A stretch of 64,000 nucleotides of DNA from Hevea brasiliensis (Eukaryota; Streptophyta; Magnoliopsida; Malpighiales; Euphorbiaceae), in assembly GCF_030052815.1 (NCBI RefSeq), contig NC_079495.1, forward strand, positions 112,927,677-112,991,676, read 5' to 3'. Position 1 is the first letter of the stretch, and each line of letters starts with the position of its first letter. The position numbers and the translations under genes were made by a program. Positions 46,189-57,822 of the stretch are shown here, piece by piece. The notes below the pieces were generated by a model. It made no database searches. It saw only the letters and a list, made by a program, of their open reading frames with translations, and was not told the origin of the DNA.

Positions 46189-47523
46189 TGTTGAGATTAT
46201 AGGTCCCAAGTTCAAAATTGAGAAATTATTTCAAATTAGCTTTCCAATGGTTTAAACAGATCAAAAATCCAAGTTCAAGTCAAAAAGTTATGAGTTTGTG
46301 AATCTCTAAACTTCTTAGTATCTCTATTTTTAACTTTTTCTTGACCAAGGAGGGTAAAATGAAATTTTTACTTTTGGGAAATGCAAATTTATTTTTGAAA
46401 TTGTTTTCATTTAAAAATTTATCAAATTAGTTTTCCAACGGTTCAAACGGATCAAAAATTCGAGTTCAAGTCAAAAAGTTATGAGTTTGTGAATCTCTAA
46501 ACTTCTTAGTCTTTATTTTTAACTTTTCTTGACCAAGGAGGAGTAAGTGAAACTTTTAATTTTGAGAAATGTAAATTTGTTTTTGAAAGTGTTTTTATTG
46601 AAAAAATTATCAAATTAGCTTTCTAACGATTTAAATGGATTAAAAATCTAAGTACGGGCTAAAAAGTATGAGTTTTTGAAGCCTAAGTGTCCTTTTGTCT
46701 AGAGAGCATTTCAGCAGTTGAAAGTGGGAACTTCGGCAACCAAAGTTTACTCCTTAAATGATGGTTTTTTATTGTTTAAACTCTTTTTGTCTAAAGAGCA
46801 TTTTGGCAGCCAAAAGTGGAAACTTCGACAGTCGAAGTTCACTTTTTGAATGGTGTTTTTTAGCGCTCTAACCTTCGGTAGCTGAAGTAAAGAACTTCGG
46901 TAGCTGAACTTGGATTTCTGAAACTCAATAAAATAGAGTTTTGGGTAGTTGAACAGCTATATTTACATTTAATGCACCCCCAACAGTCATTTTCTTTACA
47001 AAACTATAAATAGAGGCCATTATGACAGGAGGAATAGAACAACAACTATTTCTTGAGAATTTATTATGTTCAAATAATTTTTTCTTCTTCTCTCTCTTTA
47101 GAACTTGAGCTACCATAATTGATTATTGAGAGCTTGATATTTTGAGTTGTAATTTCTTTATTCTGAGAGTTATTTCAAGGTTGCTGTGAGCATTTATTAT
47201 AACTTGAGAGTGATAAAGCATTAAATTGCTCTTGAGTGTAAAGGGATTTGTAAAAGAGCAAGGGTTTGCTCTTGTGGTAATTGTAAGGGATTTATTCTTC
47301 ACCCAAAGAAGAATTTTAGTGGAGCTAACTCTCAAGGAGAGCCTTGAGGAGAGGACATAGTCTTGGGATAGCCAAACCTCTATAATATTCCTTGTGTTCT
47401 TTCTTTCCTTCCTTTTCTTTGTGCTATTTAATGAAAATTTCTCTTAGTCTTCAAATTTTTTAATTAATACCCATTTCAAACCCCTCCCCCCTCCCCCCTC
47501 TTGGGTTTCCATAAGAGATAACA
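46189..47523 (+). mobile_element. Copia 5' LTR (about 1.3 kb)
   Basis: The proposed start TGTTGAGAT (46189) mirrors the end GAGATAACA (47523). It contains three ~190-bp direct repeats (from about 46234, 46424 and 46611), a TATA box (47005) and a C-rich run before the end. The left border is inferred, since the partner LTR is not in the window. Confidence 0.65.
47005..47012 (+). promoter_or_regulatory. Copia LTR TATA box
   Basis: CTATAAATAGAGG about 520 bp before the LTR end; canonical plant TATA context. Confidence 0.6.
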
Positions 47524-47525
47524 AG

Positions 47526-47537
47526 TGGCATCAGAGC
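47526..47537 (+). other. Copia PBS (tRNA-iMet)
   Basis: TGGCATCAGAGC, one mismatch from the initiator-Met PBS TGGTATCAGAGC, two bases after the LTR end. Confidence 0.8.
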
Positions 47538-47579
47538 TAGTCTCTATTCAAAGTCTTAATCATCTTGGAGCAAAGATCA

Positions 47580-49190
47580 ATGGCAACCTTCAATATACAA
47601 GAAGGTCAATTGATGGTAAGACCTCCCTTCTTTGATGGGAATGACTTCTTATATTAGAAAAATAGAATGTTTTATTTTCTTAAATTAGAAGGAGTTGACT
47701 TGTGGGATGTTGTAGAGAATGGGCCATTCACCCGAACTAAAATTGTACATGGTGTGCATGTAACTAAGCCAAAGGGTAAATTGAGTGAGCATGAGAAAAG
47801 AAGAGTAGCTCTAAATGATAAAGCTATTCATCTTTTATTTTATGCACTAAGTAGAAGTGAATATAATAAAATGTGTATGAAGTCTACTACAAAAGAAATT
47901 TGGGATGCATTGGTGGTTACTCATGAGGGTACTAATCAAGTGAAGGAGAATAAGATGGATTCCCTCATCTATCAATATGAGTTATTCAAGATAAAATCGA
48001 GTGAGACCATAAGTCAAATGTATGAAAGATTTGTGAAGATTATAGGAGGAATTAAATTATGGAGATTATAGGAGGAATTAAATCCCTTAGGAAGACATTT
48101 ACGAATGAGGAGCTAGTAAAGAAGATTCTAAGAAGTCTTCCTAAGGAGTGGCTATCCAAAGTAACTGCATTCAAGGATTCCAAGGACTTGAGCAAGGTAC
48201 AACTTGATGAGCTCTTAGGAAATCTCATTGATTGTGAAATAACCCTTAAAAGAGAGCAAGTGGAGGAACCCAACAAAGCCAAGAAGAACATTGCCTTTAA
48301 AGTATCTTCTAAAAACTCAAGTGATGAAGATTATGAGTTTGATAAGGAAGAGTTGGCTCTAGTGATAAGGAGAATAAGAAAGATGCTCCTCTAAAACAAG
48401 AAGTTCATCTCAAAGAGGAACTTCAAGAAGGACAAGGGTGAAAGTAGCAAGAGGAATCCTCCCATATGCTTTGAATGCAATAAGCCGGGTCACATTAGAA
48501 TGGATTGTCCCAAATTGAAAAAGCCTTTCAAGAAGTTCAAAAAAAAAAAAACACTTAAAGCAACATGGGATGAATCAAGTGAATCCAAAGATAAGGAGAT
48601 TGGTGATCAAGTTGCCCAAATGTGCTTCATGGCAATGGAGGAAAGCTCCAATGAGGTAACTTTAAATGATGATGTTGTTGAATTTTCTTATGATGAACTA
48701 GTTAGTGCTCTTAAAGTTATGAATGATGAACTAGAATTAAGTCATAAGAAGAATAAACTTTTGAAAAGTGAGCTTGCTTATTTAAGGAAGGAAAATGAGA
48801 CCTCATCTAAGGATGATAGACCTTTAGATAGTAATATGCAAAAATCCTTAGATAAGCTCTCAATAGAAAATGAGAAGTTGTAAAATGAATTGTTGAGCTA
48901 AAAACTTCTCTTTCCATATTTGCTAAAGGAAAGGATAAACTTGATGCAATTTTGGACCCTCAAAGATCTCCTAGCATCAGGTATGGACTTGGCTATAACA
49001 AATTTACTCAAGCACCTCCTTCCAAGACTACTTTTGTTAAAGCATCTAGTTCTAATGAGCCTAGTCCCCAAGTGCCTAGTCCAAAGGTGTCCAATCCTAA
49101 AGGACAAGAACCAAAGATATCTAGTGGAAATGAAACTAGAAAGACTTCATTTCATCAACATGCCCCTAGATAAAATGTAAATAAGACATA
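47580..49190 (+). pseudogene. Copia Gag
   Basis: Starts at 47580 (MATFNIQEGQLMVRPPFFDG). A stop TAG follows NDFLY where a tryptophan is usual. Blocks: FYFLKLEGVDLWDVVENGPF, KMCMKSTTKEIWDALVVTHE, LIYQYELFKIKSSETISQMY, TNEELVKKILRSLPKEWLSK. A 26-bp tandem duplication at about 48035-48085 shifts the frame. The zinc knuckle CFECNKPGHIRMDC (CX2CX4HX4C) is at about 48467-48510, then a charged coiled-coil tail (ELELSHKKNKLLKSELAYLR) as in SIRE Gags. A second possible zinc finger (CHYC..F) follows near 49376. Gag packages the element RNA. At least four breaks. Confidence 0.85.
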
Positions 49191-49549
49191 TACATATAGG
49201 AGAGTTGCATCTAGGCTAAACTTTCATAGGGAATATGCCCTAGGCCTTATAACTATCATCACACTCATCATGCCTCATGCTCAAATGTACATAATGGACT
49301 CAAAAATAATGGTTACATGATACCATATGCACATTCTTATATATATAGACCAAGAACAAGAAGGTTTAATGGTCATTGTCACTATTGTTGCAAGTTTTGT
49401 AACATCAACTATAAGTGTGCCATTAGGAAAGTCCATCTTGGAATTGGTAAAATATTTGATTCATATGATGGAACTACTAACCCCTAAGGGCCCAAGTACA
49501 TTTAGGTACCTAAAGTAAATTGATTTATGTTGTATAAGTGTGCTTGAAA

Positions 49550-49834
49550 TCCTCAAAGCTTGAAAGCAAGTGGTATTTGGATAGTGGATGTTCAAGACAC
49601 ATGACTAGAAATGCCAACCTTTTCCTTTCACTTGAAAAGAGAGATGGAGGTGGGTAAGTGACCTTTGGTGACAATGGTAAAGGTTAAATTATGGGGATAT
49701 GTAAGATTAGTAAGGAAAACTCCCTAATTCTTGACAAAGCACTCTTGGTTGATGGTTTAAAACATAATTTGCTTAGTGTTAATCAATTATGTGATAAAGG
49801 TTGTGGAGTCATTTTTTAGTCTAAATCTTGCTTT
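49550..49834 (+). pseudogene. Copia protease
   Basis: WYLDSGCSRHMTRNANLF at about 49571, then a VTFGDNGKG-like block and LLVDGLKHNLLSVNQLCDKG. The DSG active site of copia aspartic protease is kept. Stops at about 49659 and 49690 and at 49818 break the frame. Confidence 0.78.
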
Positions 49835-50650
49835 GTGTCTAGAATGTGTGATAATAAAATGTTATTTATTGGTGAAAGAATTGAAAATATTTATGTTATT
49901 GATTTGCATGCTTTGTCTAACCAAGATGTCAAGTGCTTTGTTTCTATTAGTGATAACTCTCAGACTTGGCATAGAAAGCTTGCACATGCTAGTGTCGACC
50001 TTTTTGCAAACTTGAACAAGGATAAGCTAGTTGATGGGCTACCAAAGATCAAGTTTCAAAAAGATAAGGTGTGTGATGCATGCCAAATGGGTAAGCAAGT
50101 CAAGAGCTCTTTTAAATCTATTTATAAGGTATCTACTTCTAAACCCCTTCAATTGTTACATATGAATTTGTTTGGTCCTACTAGAGTAGCTAGCTTAAGT
50201 GGCGCATATTATGCTTTTGTGATTATTGATGACTACTCTAGATATACTTGGGTTGTATTCCTTGTTCATAAGGATGACCATTTTGATGTTTTTGAGAGAT
50301 TTTCAAAAAAGGTACAAAATGAAAAAGGTTTTCAAATTTCTTCTATTAGGAGTGATCATGGTAGAGAATTTCAAAATGAGAGATTTGAAAAGTTTTGTAA
50401 TTCACTAGGGATCACTCATAACTTTTCTTCTCCTAGAACTTCCTAATAAAATGGCATTGTCAAAAAAATAATAATAATAATAAGTCTCTTTTAGACATGG
50501 GGAGGACTATATTAAATGAATATAACTTGCCTAATTATTTGTTGACGGAAGCCACTAATACAGCTTGTTATGTTTCAAATAGAGTTTTGATTAGACCTTT
50601 TTTTGAAGAAAACCCTTTATGAGCTATGGAATGGCAAACCTAAAGTAGGT
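49835..50650 (+). pseudogene. Copia integrase
   Basis: A 203-codon open frame (49835-50446) has the GAG-pre-integrase zinc motif (TWHRKLAHAS, then CDACQMGKQVKSSF), the catalytic core (YAFVIIDDYSRYTWVVFL with the aspartates) and RSDHGREFQNERFEKFC. The frame ends with a TAA just before the QNG(I)V.. glutamate region. There an (AAT)n run (50466-50482) replaces the expected sequence; LLDMGRTILNEYNLPNYLLT follows. It inserts the cDNA; this copy lacks the third catalytic residue region. Confidence 0.85.
50466..50482. repeat. (AAT)n microsatellite in copia integrase
   Basis: An 'aaaaaataataataataataa' run follows the stop of the integrase core frame and replaces coding sequence. Confidence 0.8.
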
Positions 50651-51503
50651 TATTTTAGAGTTTTTGGTTGTAAATGCTTCATTTGATTATTAACGATAAT
50701 CTAGATAAATTTGGCTCTAAAATTAATGAAGGTATCTTCTTAGGGTACTCTATATCTAGTAAAGTATATAGAGTTTTTAATAAGAGAACTTTAGTTGTTG
50801 AAGAGTCAATGCATGTTGTATTTGATGAAGCTAACTCCTTTGGTCCTAGAAAGGATATTTCTTATGATGATGATATTATAGGTAATTTTGATGAGTTGAC
50901 TCTCGAAGATCCTCAATCTAGTGAAAATCAAGATCAACTCAATGAAGATCCCTTAAAGGATTTGGGAGATGATGAAGTTGAGCTTTAAGAGCAACAAAGT
51001 TAACTAGTTCCTCATCAAGGAGTTCAACAAGATCTACCTAAAGAATGGACCTTTAAGAAGGATCATCCTAAGGACATAATCATTGGTGATACATTGAAAG
51101 GGTTAACAACTAGATCTTCTCTTAGAAATAAACGTAATAACCTTTCATTCATTTCTCAAATAGAACCTAAGGGCATAGATGAGGCCATAAATAATAAGGG
51201 TTGGGTACTTGCAATGCAAGACGAACTCAACCAATTTGAAAGAAATAAGGTTTGGACCTTAGTTCCTAGGCTAAAGGATCATCCATCCATAGGCACCAAA
51301 TGGGTGTTTAGAAATAAGTTAGATGGAGATGGAAGCATAAATTAGGAATAAGGCTAGGTCAGTAGCCAAAGGCTATGACCAAGAGGAGGATATTGACTAT
51401 GATGAAACTTTTGCCACTGTAGCTAGATTAGAAGCAATTAGAATTTTGCTTGCATATGCATCATACATGAATTTTAAAACTCTTCCAAATTGATGTTGAA
51501 AGT
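50651..51503 (+). pseudogene. Copia integrase end and start of reverse transcriptase
   Basis: Frame 50674-50988 holds the post-integrase block (FGSKINEGIFLGYSISSKVY, then RVFNKRTLVVEESMHVVFDE). Frame 51094-51345 holds the RT start (INNKGWVLAMQDELNQFERN, KVWTLVPR, GTKWVFRNKLDGDGSI). After a stop, [15 protein letters not shown] is readable, then the sequence ends at LFQ.DVES where the Tat-A LTR begins. The YVDD active site would lie beyond, outside the window. Confidence 0.85.
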
Positions 51504-51861
51504 TGTAGATCCTTATTTTATGATTTATTATGAGTATGTACATTAAAGCTGTAGGGAACCCGATGATAAAAAATTATATAACTGTAAGATGTAATTGGAG
51601 GCATGAAGCTGAATTATTAATTCCATGGCATGATCTTGAAAAAAAAAATAATAATATATGAATTTTGGAAAATTAATTTAATTAAATTTAAATAAAATTT
51701 TGTTTTGTTTAAATTTAATATGGATAGTTCTTAAATAGACCTAATTAAGTTTAATTGGGCCCCATGGGTCTAAAAAAACCTAGTTAAGAATTTTAAATAG
51801 AACCCATTTAATTTATTTTCTGAAAATTAAAATCAAAAAATATCTTTTTCTTTCTCCCTCT

Positions 51862-52259
51862 CCCATACAAACTCTCTCTCCGACTTAGCCCCACTCTCTT
51901 CCTCACTCCCTATTGGTGCCACTCCCTCTCCCTCTCTTCCTATTGGTTGAAACACTTCACCCATATTCTAGTCTCACCCAAATTTCACAAACCCAGTTGT
52001 TTAAGTTATCTGAACCTTATCACCCTAGGACTTCAAATCCTACCACACCTCTTTCCATCTCCCATACAAACTCTCTCTCCTACTCGGCCCCACTCTTTTC
52101 CTTACTCCCTATTGGTGCTGCGCCCTCTCCGTTTCTTTCTATTGGTTGAAACACCTCACCCATATCCCAATTTCACCAAAATTCTGCAATCCCAGTTGTT
52201 TAAGTTATCTAAACCTTATCATCCTAGGACTCCAAATCCTATCACACCTCTCTCCCAAA
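51862..52259. repeat. Two ~199-bp direct repeats in Tat-A U3
   Basis: Each unit contains 'cccatacaaactctctct', 'cctattggttgaaacac', and 'gttgtttaagttatct'. They lie directly before the TATA box, and the same pair is at about 63415-63812. Each has ATTGG (inverted CCAAT) elements. Likely enhancer-type duplication. Confidence 0.75.
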
Positions 52260-52263
52260 ACCC

Positions 52264-52271
52264 TATAAATA
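52264..52271 (+). promoter_or_regulatory. Tat-A LTR TATA box
   Basis: CCCTATAAATACCC, conserved in the 3' LTR (63816) and in the minus-strand relative (1723). Confidence 0.65.
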
Positions 52272-52274
52272 CCC

Positions 52275-52402
52275 TACTGAGGAGGAGAAGAAAAAGAGGA
52301 GAAGAAAAAAGAGGAAGAAGAAAAAAAAAAAAAGAGAAAAGGAGAAAAAGAGGAAAAAAAAAGAAAGAAAAAAAGAAAAAGAAGGAAAAAGGGGGAGAAA
52401 TA
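52275..52402. repeat. ~125-nt purine-only tract downstream of the TATA box
   Basis: Almost pure A/G (gaggaggagaagaaaaag-type) from about 52280 to 52402; also in the 3' LTR at 63831-63940. Confidence 0.85.
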
Positions 52403-54686
52403 TTTTAGAAAATTCAGAGTTATTTAGAGATATTTTAGTACTATAGAAAATTTAGAGATATTCAAAAACTCTTTTAGTTTTTTCTTGTTTATTTTCTTTT
52501 CTTCAAAAAGATTTTCTTGTAAGATTTCTTGAAGGATGGTTTTTGTTATTTTCTTTTCAAGATCCATGCCATGTAATGTTTGATTCTATGTTCTTTGTCT
52601 TTTAATTTATCTTGTATGTTCATGTAGATCATTTAATCATGTTTAATTTGAGGGGATATATAACTCTGTACATATTTAGTTTTCTATCTCCTAGGTTTTT
52701 ATTACTTTCTGTTATCTTATGAATTTGTAAAATTATAAAACAATTACATTCATATTTTACACAGAATTTTATTAATTTTAGGCTCAAGAATCACTGAAAA
52801 AGCTTTTGTATTTTGTAAGTTATGGCTATTTGAAATCAGGGTTTCTGCAAAACCCAATTTGCAACATACCCAAATTTTGAAGCCCATAACTCCATTGTTT
52901 CTTAATATTTTTGTGTGAATTTGGCATCTAAAATTAATTTCAGAATCTTATAAATCTTTTGCAATTGGTTTCGCATTCATATCTATTGTGGTTGATGAGT
53001 TATGAATTTTATAAAAAAATAGTGTGATTTTGTCACTAGAAAAAGTTATGATTTTTGTAGACCATTCGGCTAGGGTTTTGTTTGGTTTATAAATTTTATA
53101 ATCTTGTATGATGTTTTGGCTGTCTTATATAAGTTTTTTATAATTTTTAGGCATGTCTAACTATTTTTCAAAAATCAGATTTCTTACTACTGTCAATCTG
53201 CCAAAATCTGAAAATTATATGTTTATGCAAGTTTTTGTATGTTCTTGGGTTCTAATTGATATTTGATCTATTTTTCTATGTTATTTTAATTCAAGAGGTG
53301 TTACTAAGTATTTGGATCATGTTAGAAGACTTAGACCATTAGGTAGTTTTAACAAATTTGGAATTTTAACCTCTTTAGGAGACTAGAGTTAGAATTCAAT
53401 GTGAATTGTTATTTGTATTTTCTTACTTTCTTTATTTTCTTTAGTTTCTTTTTTTTTATTACAAACAAAAATTGGTAAGTAGCCCTAAGGTAAGTACCAA
53501 AGAGGGCATTTGCATGGAGCTTACATGGAGATAAACAGTAGTAAGCCAGGAATATCATTGCCATACTAGAAGAGAAGGCTCTTTTTTAGGGGTAGCTTGC
53601 CTCGATAGCAACTATAATTATCAACAAGTAAGTAGCTCTAAATTCCTAAAATAATTGTTAGCATGGAAATGTAGTAATAATAGGATTTTTATTTGATAAA
53701 TTAAAATTAATTTTATTTTTAATTTAACTGACTTTTTTATGTAATTAATTTAAATAAATACTTAGTAAATAAAAATTAATCTTGTTTGTAAATTAAACTA
53801 ACTTTGGCAAGTAAAATAAATATAATTTAATACTTGGTAATTGTAAAATAAATTTGCATATTAGAAATCTTTATTAGGTTATAATTGTTTGGGCCTTATG
53901 TGATATTAGAATAAATTACACATATACATAATTAATTTAATTTAATTATCCTTAGGGTAACTTTATGAAAAATTAATTAATTAGGTTAAATAAAAAATTA
54001 GGGTTATTTGAAATTGAATTGGTTTGTAAATTAAATTCTCAATAATAAATTAATTTTAGTCATCTGGTAAATTTCGTTTAAATAATTAGCAACCCTATAG
54101 ATAGAAATTACTTGTGCATGAAAATTGTTCGTAAACAACAAACCTTTTGTGAATTACTTGCGTGCGTAGAATTAGAATTGAGTTTTTAGGATAAAGTTTA
54201 ATAGAGGAATAAAAAATAAGACTCCTAGAAACATTAGTAGAGGACTGGCACTCGAATTAACGAGGTTAGACCAGGCGTAAGGGGTGCTTAACACTTTCCC
54301 CTTACATACCCATTATCCCGAACCTAGACATTGGGCTATGGTAATGATGGTCATGGAAACCCTGCAAGGAGTAAGTTTCCATCCATAACCCTCAGAAGAA
54401 ATACTGAATATGTCCCGGTTATTACCCGGGTGGCAACTCCTGTCTATCTATGCCTTCATGGCATAAATCTTTAGTACCATGATAGTGTTATGGGAAGACG
54501 GTACTTACCAGTTGTTTGATTCTATTAGAATTGTATAAAGTTCATGTCTAGGAAATGCTGTCTAAGGAGGTGGTACTTAAGTGAGACCATTGTGACTCTA
54601 CCATCTTTCCTGGGCATTACCTGGTGCATTTTATAAAATTCTATTGGATGATATTTTGCCTTACTACAACCCCCAATCTCACAGTT

Positions 54687-54704
54687 TGGTGACTCCACAG
54701 GGGA
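54687..54704 (+). other. Tat-A primer-binding site
   Basis: TGGTGACTCCACAGGGGA, the Ogre/Tat-type PBS, three bases after the LTR end. Confidence 0.8.
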
Positions 54705-55550
54705 CTAAATGGATAGTTACTCTAATATGTTTTTATTAGTCTAATATTATTCTTTTGTTAAACTTTTTGCATTCCACTATGCTATCACCCAAATCACCCT
54801 TACCCTTTTTAACCCTGCTAGTACTAGCCAAGGAGACCATAGTTCCACTCGAGCTATGACGAATTGGTGAATGCTAGCACTTCATGCCCGTACCTTTGAG
54901 TATATAAAAGAGCCATAACTCCAGCCGTTGTGCTTAATGGATAAGCTCTCGCATGGGTAACACTTTTCTTACTCGATGAAGCCCATGAGCCATAGATTTC
55001 AGCCCTAGGTACCCTATAGATTTTTGTTGTGCTGGACTTATAACCTTACTGATCAAACCATAAGTTTTAATGGTAGTTGAGATGAACCTAGGCCTATGCA
55101 TAAACCCAATGTGTGTATAGGCCCAAGTCCATTTCAAAACCCGTGTTAAGCAAGAGGATGCTTACTTATGGTTAAACTTTAAGGATATAAATCCTTTATT
55201 TATGAGGGAAGGATCGTCCTGGACCACCCCCTATTGGTGTGTCCAGTGTATCGTAGCCTAGGATAGAATTTTTTTTTCCTACCCTACAAGTGAGAGTTAT
55301 AGGTATAAGGGGGCGAAGATTCAGTTCTAGAGATGTTCTTTTTAGTTTTAATTTAGTCTTTGGTTTGACTTTAATTCAGTTCACATGGTTTGGTTTTAGT
55401 TCACTTTTGGTTCTATTGGCATGGTTCAGTTTTGGTTTTGTAAAAGTAAAAGTAAAAGAAAAAATAGTCCATTCATGCATTGCATTCATGTACATAGCAT
55501 GCTTAGGTTAATCCTTAAATCCTTTTTTTTTTAGCAAACATAGCCTCGAA
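54705..55550 (+). other. Tat-A 5' leader
   Basis: No domain recognised. May contain decayed ORF1 sequence near 54830-55140, but no convincing motif; a T-run lies at about 55525. Confidence 0.4.
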
Positions 55551-56060
55551 ACACACCAAAGAGACTTATGATCAGGTCACTTGGGATAGGAAATGGAAGA
55601 GACTAGTAAAGATTTCACCTGCACTACTTAAGATGAAAGAAACTATGGCCATACTTGATGAAATCTTGAATGCCAAGATGTTTGAGTTGGAAGAGAAAAT
55701 TATAGTCAACTTTGGAAAGAGGACCTGAGGTAGGCCAATTAAGTGACATTAAAGTTATTGAGATTCAAATTGTATCTTGCACCCCAAGGAGATTTTCCTA
55801 ATTCAACCAACCCTTATCCATAGTTTTCAAGCGTCTCAAAGCTCAAGACCTCCTGCAGCTCTTAGCATCCAGACCACCACCAAATCCACTCCCACCTAGC
55901 TATGATATCAACCAATATTGCCAGTTCCACCAAACCCATGGTCATGACATCGATCGATGCTTCCAACTTAAGCATCATATCTAAGACCTAATTGATGCCC
56001 AGCCCAGAAAATCGACCAAACACTTGCACTAGCCTTATTCCTAACTCAATTTTCCACCTC
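55551..56060 (+). pseudogene. Tat-A Gag remnant
   Basis: Opening block TYDQVTWDRKWKRLVKISPA and MKETMAILDEIL, then frame breaks, then the zinc-knuckle-like CQFHQTHGHDIDRCFQLKHH at 55918-55980, comparable to CEYHGGAQGHSTDNC in Tat-B Gag. The expected Gag core (several hundred residues) is largely missing between them, so an internal deletion is likely. Confidence 0.65.
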
Positions 56061-56069
56061 CACCAGGTC

Positions 56070-57010
56070 TCTACATGATCTCCACCACCCCAAATAACCC
56101 TGACAGAATTATTGATTTTTGCCAACCCATCAAAAAGCCCAATGAACCTCAATCTATAATGATTATTGACATTTGTGATAATTCTAGCTATGATGAGGGT
56201 CCTTTAAATGTCTGGACCGATGTTGATGAGGAGGTAGTTGCATTGCAAGTAGATGATTTAGCTCTAACAATGTCTAGTTTTCAAGTTGCTAGGACTATGA
56301 AAACATGATGGATCCAAAAGTGGCTACTGTGAAGAAAGGGATAAAGTTTTTTTTTGGCATGGGCCTAGAAAATATGTAGATGGCATGGTAACTTTTCCTG
56401 AGATAAAGGGGTAGAACATGAGTTATGGTTTGGGTTATGAGCCAACTAAAGAGGATGAAGACCCAAAGCCTCCTAAGTTCTTAAAAGATGGGACAATTAC
56501 TTGGACATATGATTAGGAGTTACTGCATGTGAAAGACCTAAAGTAGAAAATCAGCACCACTGATCTAAGGACCGCATGGAAAGCCAAGCACCTAAAGCTA
56601 ACCCTTAAGTTTGAGTCTATATTTTGTAATTCTTAGAGTAGTGATACTAATGTTTTCATTTCTAATGTACTTGATAAAGATTTTAGGGCAAAAATTACTA
56701 ATATTACTAGTCCTTTTACTTACTTGTTTGATGTTTATTCTAACAGACATATGCATGGCATTCATAATCATTTAGAATCTATTTCTATTAATGCATCAAA
56801 ATCAATCCCTATTAATTTGGGTATACCAAATAATTCTCAATACATTAAATTAGCTGAAGATTTAACCCAAGAAGAAAGAGATAAATTTATAGCCTTATTA
56901 ATAATGTACCAAGAAGCATTTGCCTAGTCTTATAAAGATATGTCGAGAATTGACCGAGACATAGTATAATACAAGATCCCTACAGATCTGAATATGAGGC
57001 CTGCATCTGT
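56070..57010 (+). pseudogene. Tat-A protease-RT linker and start of RT
   Basis: MISTTPNNPDRIIDFCQPIK (56075) and VWTDVDEEVVALQVDDLALT are linker-like. GLGYEPTKEDEDPKPPKFLK-type text follows with stops. LAEDLTQEERDKFIALLIMY and QEAFA, then YKDMSRIDRDIV and YKIPTDLNMRP mark the beginning of the RT. No DSG/DTG protease site was found. At about 57005-57040 the sequence jumps from the RT start straight to RNase H, so RT fingers and palm are gone. Confidence 0.68.
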
Positions 57011-57039
57011 AGCCTATAAGCATTGATAAATGTTAGGGC

Positions 57040-57290
57040 AAAGAAAGAATAGGTAATTGGAGATTCAATGCTAGTGGTCTCTTATATTAAAGTTGAATGG
57101 GAATTGAAGGAAGAAAAATTGAGTCCATACTTGGAATACATAAAGAAACTATTAGCTAATTTTTGATAAGGTGACCATGAAGCACATGCCTCAAGCTTAG
57201 AATCAGATGGCCGATTCCCAAGCCACACTGGTGTCGTTATAGAAAAAGGGTGATCAAAAGTTGACTTAACTAGTTATCCTAATGAGGAGT
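57040..57290 (+). pseudogene. Tat-A RNase H remnant
   Basis: IGDSMLVVSYIKVEWELKEE, KLSPYLEYIKKLLANF, then a stop and HEAHASSLESDG. Matches the minus-strand copy left of 43030. This is the archaeal-like RNase H of Tat elements; only its second half is present. Confidence 0.7.
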
Positions 57291-57817
57291 AAAATTTCAT
57301 GCTATGAAGGATTAGTAGTAGCACATACAGACCTAGAGGAAGAAGGAAAATGGTATGAAGACATAAGGAGATCTCTAGAAGTGAGAGAATACTCTCAATC
57401 AGCCAACAAAAGAGATAGAGCAATAATTCATAGATTAGCCACTCAACTTACTTTAGTTGGGGGAAAATTCTATAAACTCTTATGTGTGATAGAAAAATAT
57501 GCTAAGCAAATAATGAAAGAAGTACATGCAGGAATGTGCGGTCCCCATATAAATAAAAAGGTTCTAGTTGGGAAAAAATGTTCGAAACATATAAGGATTT
57601 GCCTAAAAAACTCCCTTATGTTCTTTAAAGTTATCGTAGTAGTGTAAGGACATCCATGGGGGCAACCCCATTCTTTTTAGTGTATGGGACTAAAGCAGTG
57701 TTATCCATTAAGCAAGAGGTCAAATCCTTAAGAGTGATGCTAGAAACTAAGATCCCAGAAAATTAGTGCGCCTAGAAGAGATATGGAGAACTAGCTTTGA
57801 TTGATGAAAAGAGGATG
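57290..57817 (+). pseudogene. Tat-A integrase, zinc domain and C-terminal part; core deleted
   Basis: Open frame 57282-57647: HRLATQLTLVGGKFYK, then ICEKYAKQIMKEVHAGMCGP-like zinc domain start. Near 57570-57580 the text jumps from the zinc domain (HINKKVLV) to the post-core block (EKMFETYKDLPKKLPYVL, then SVRTSMGATPFFLVYGTKAV). The catalytic D,D,E core, present at 42000-42400 in the other Tat-A copy, is absent. The gene continues after the solo LTR at 61127. Confidence 0.75.
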
Positions 57818-57822
57818 TGAGC

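Larger units (their letters stand above)
46189..51503 (+). mobile_element. Ty1/copia element (SIRE/Maximus-like), truncated in RT by Tat-A
   Basis: 5' LTR, PBS, then gag, protease, integrase and start of RT, in copia order. Interrupted at 51503/51504. The rest, including the 3' LTR, should lie beyond the right edge of the window after the Tat-A 3' LTR. Confidence 0.85.
51504..54683 (+). mobile_element. Tat-A 5' LTR (3180 bp)
   Basis: TGTAGATCC to ATCTCACA. Matches 63063-64000 over the shared ~940 bp. Contains two ~199-bp U3 repeats, a TATA box, a long purine tract and an AT-rich remainder without genes. Confidence 0.88.

Noticed and set aside
51913..52408. Open frames in the U3 repeats and the purine tract (repeated at 63465-63948)
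   Set aside because: They arise from the ~199-bp repeats and a K/E/R-rich purine run; no known protein.
54705..55550. Host gene in the Tat-A leader
   Set aside because: Short frames without domains, located between a PBS and gag remnant; fits the element leader.
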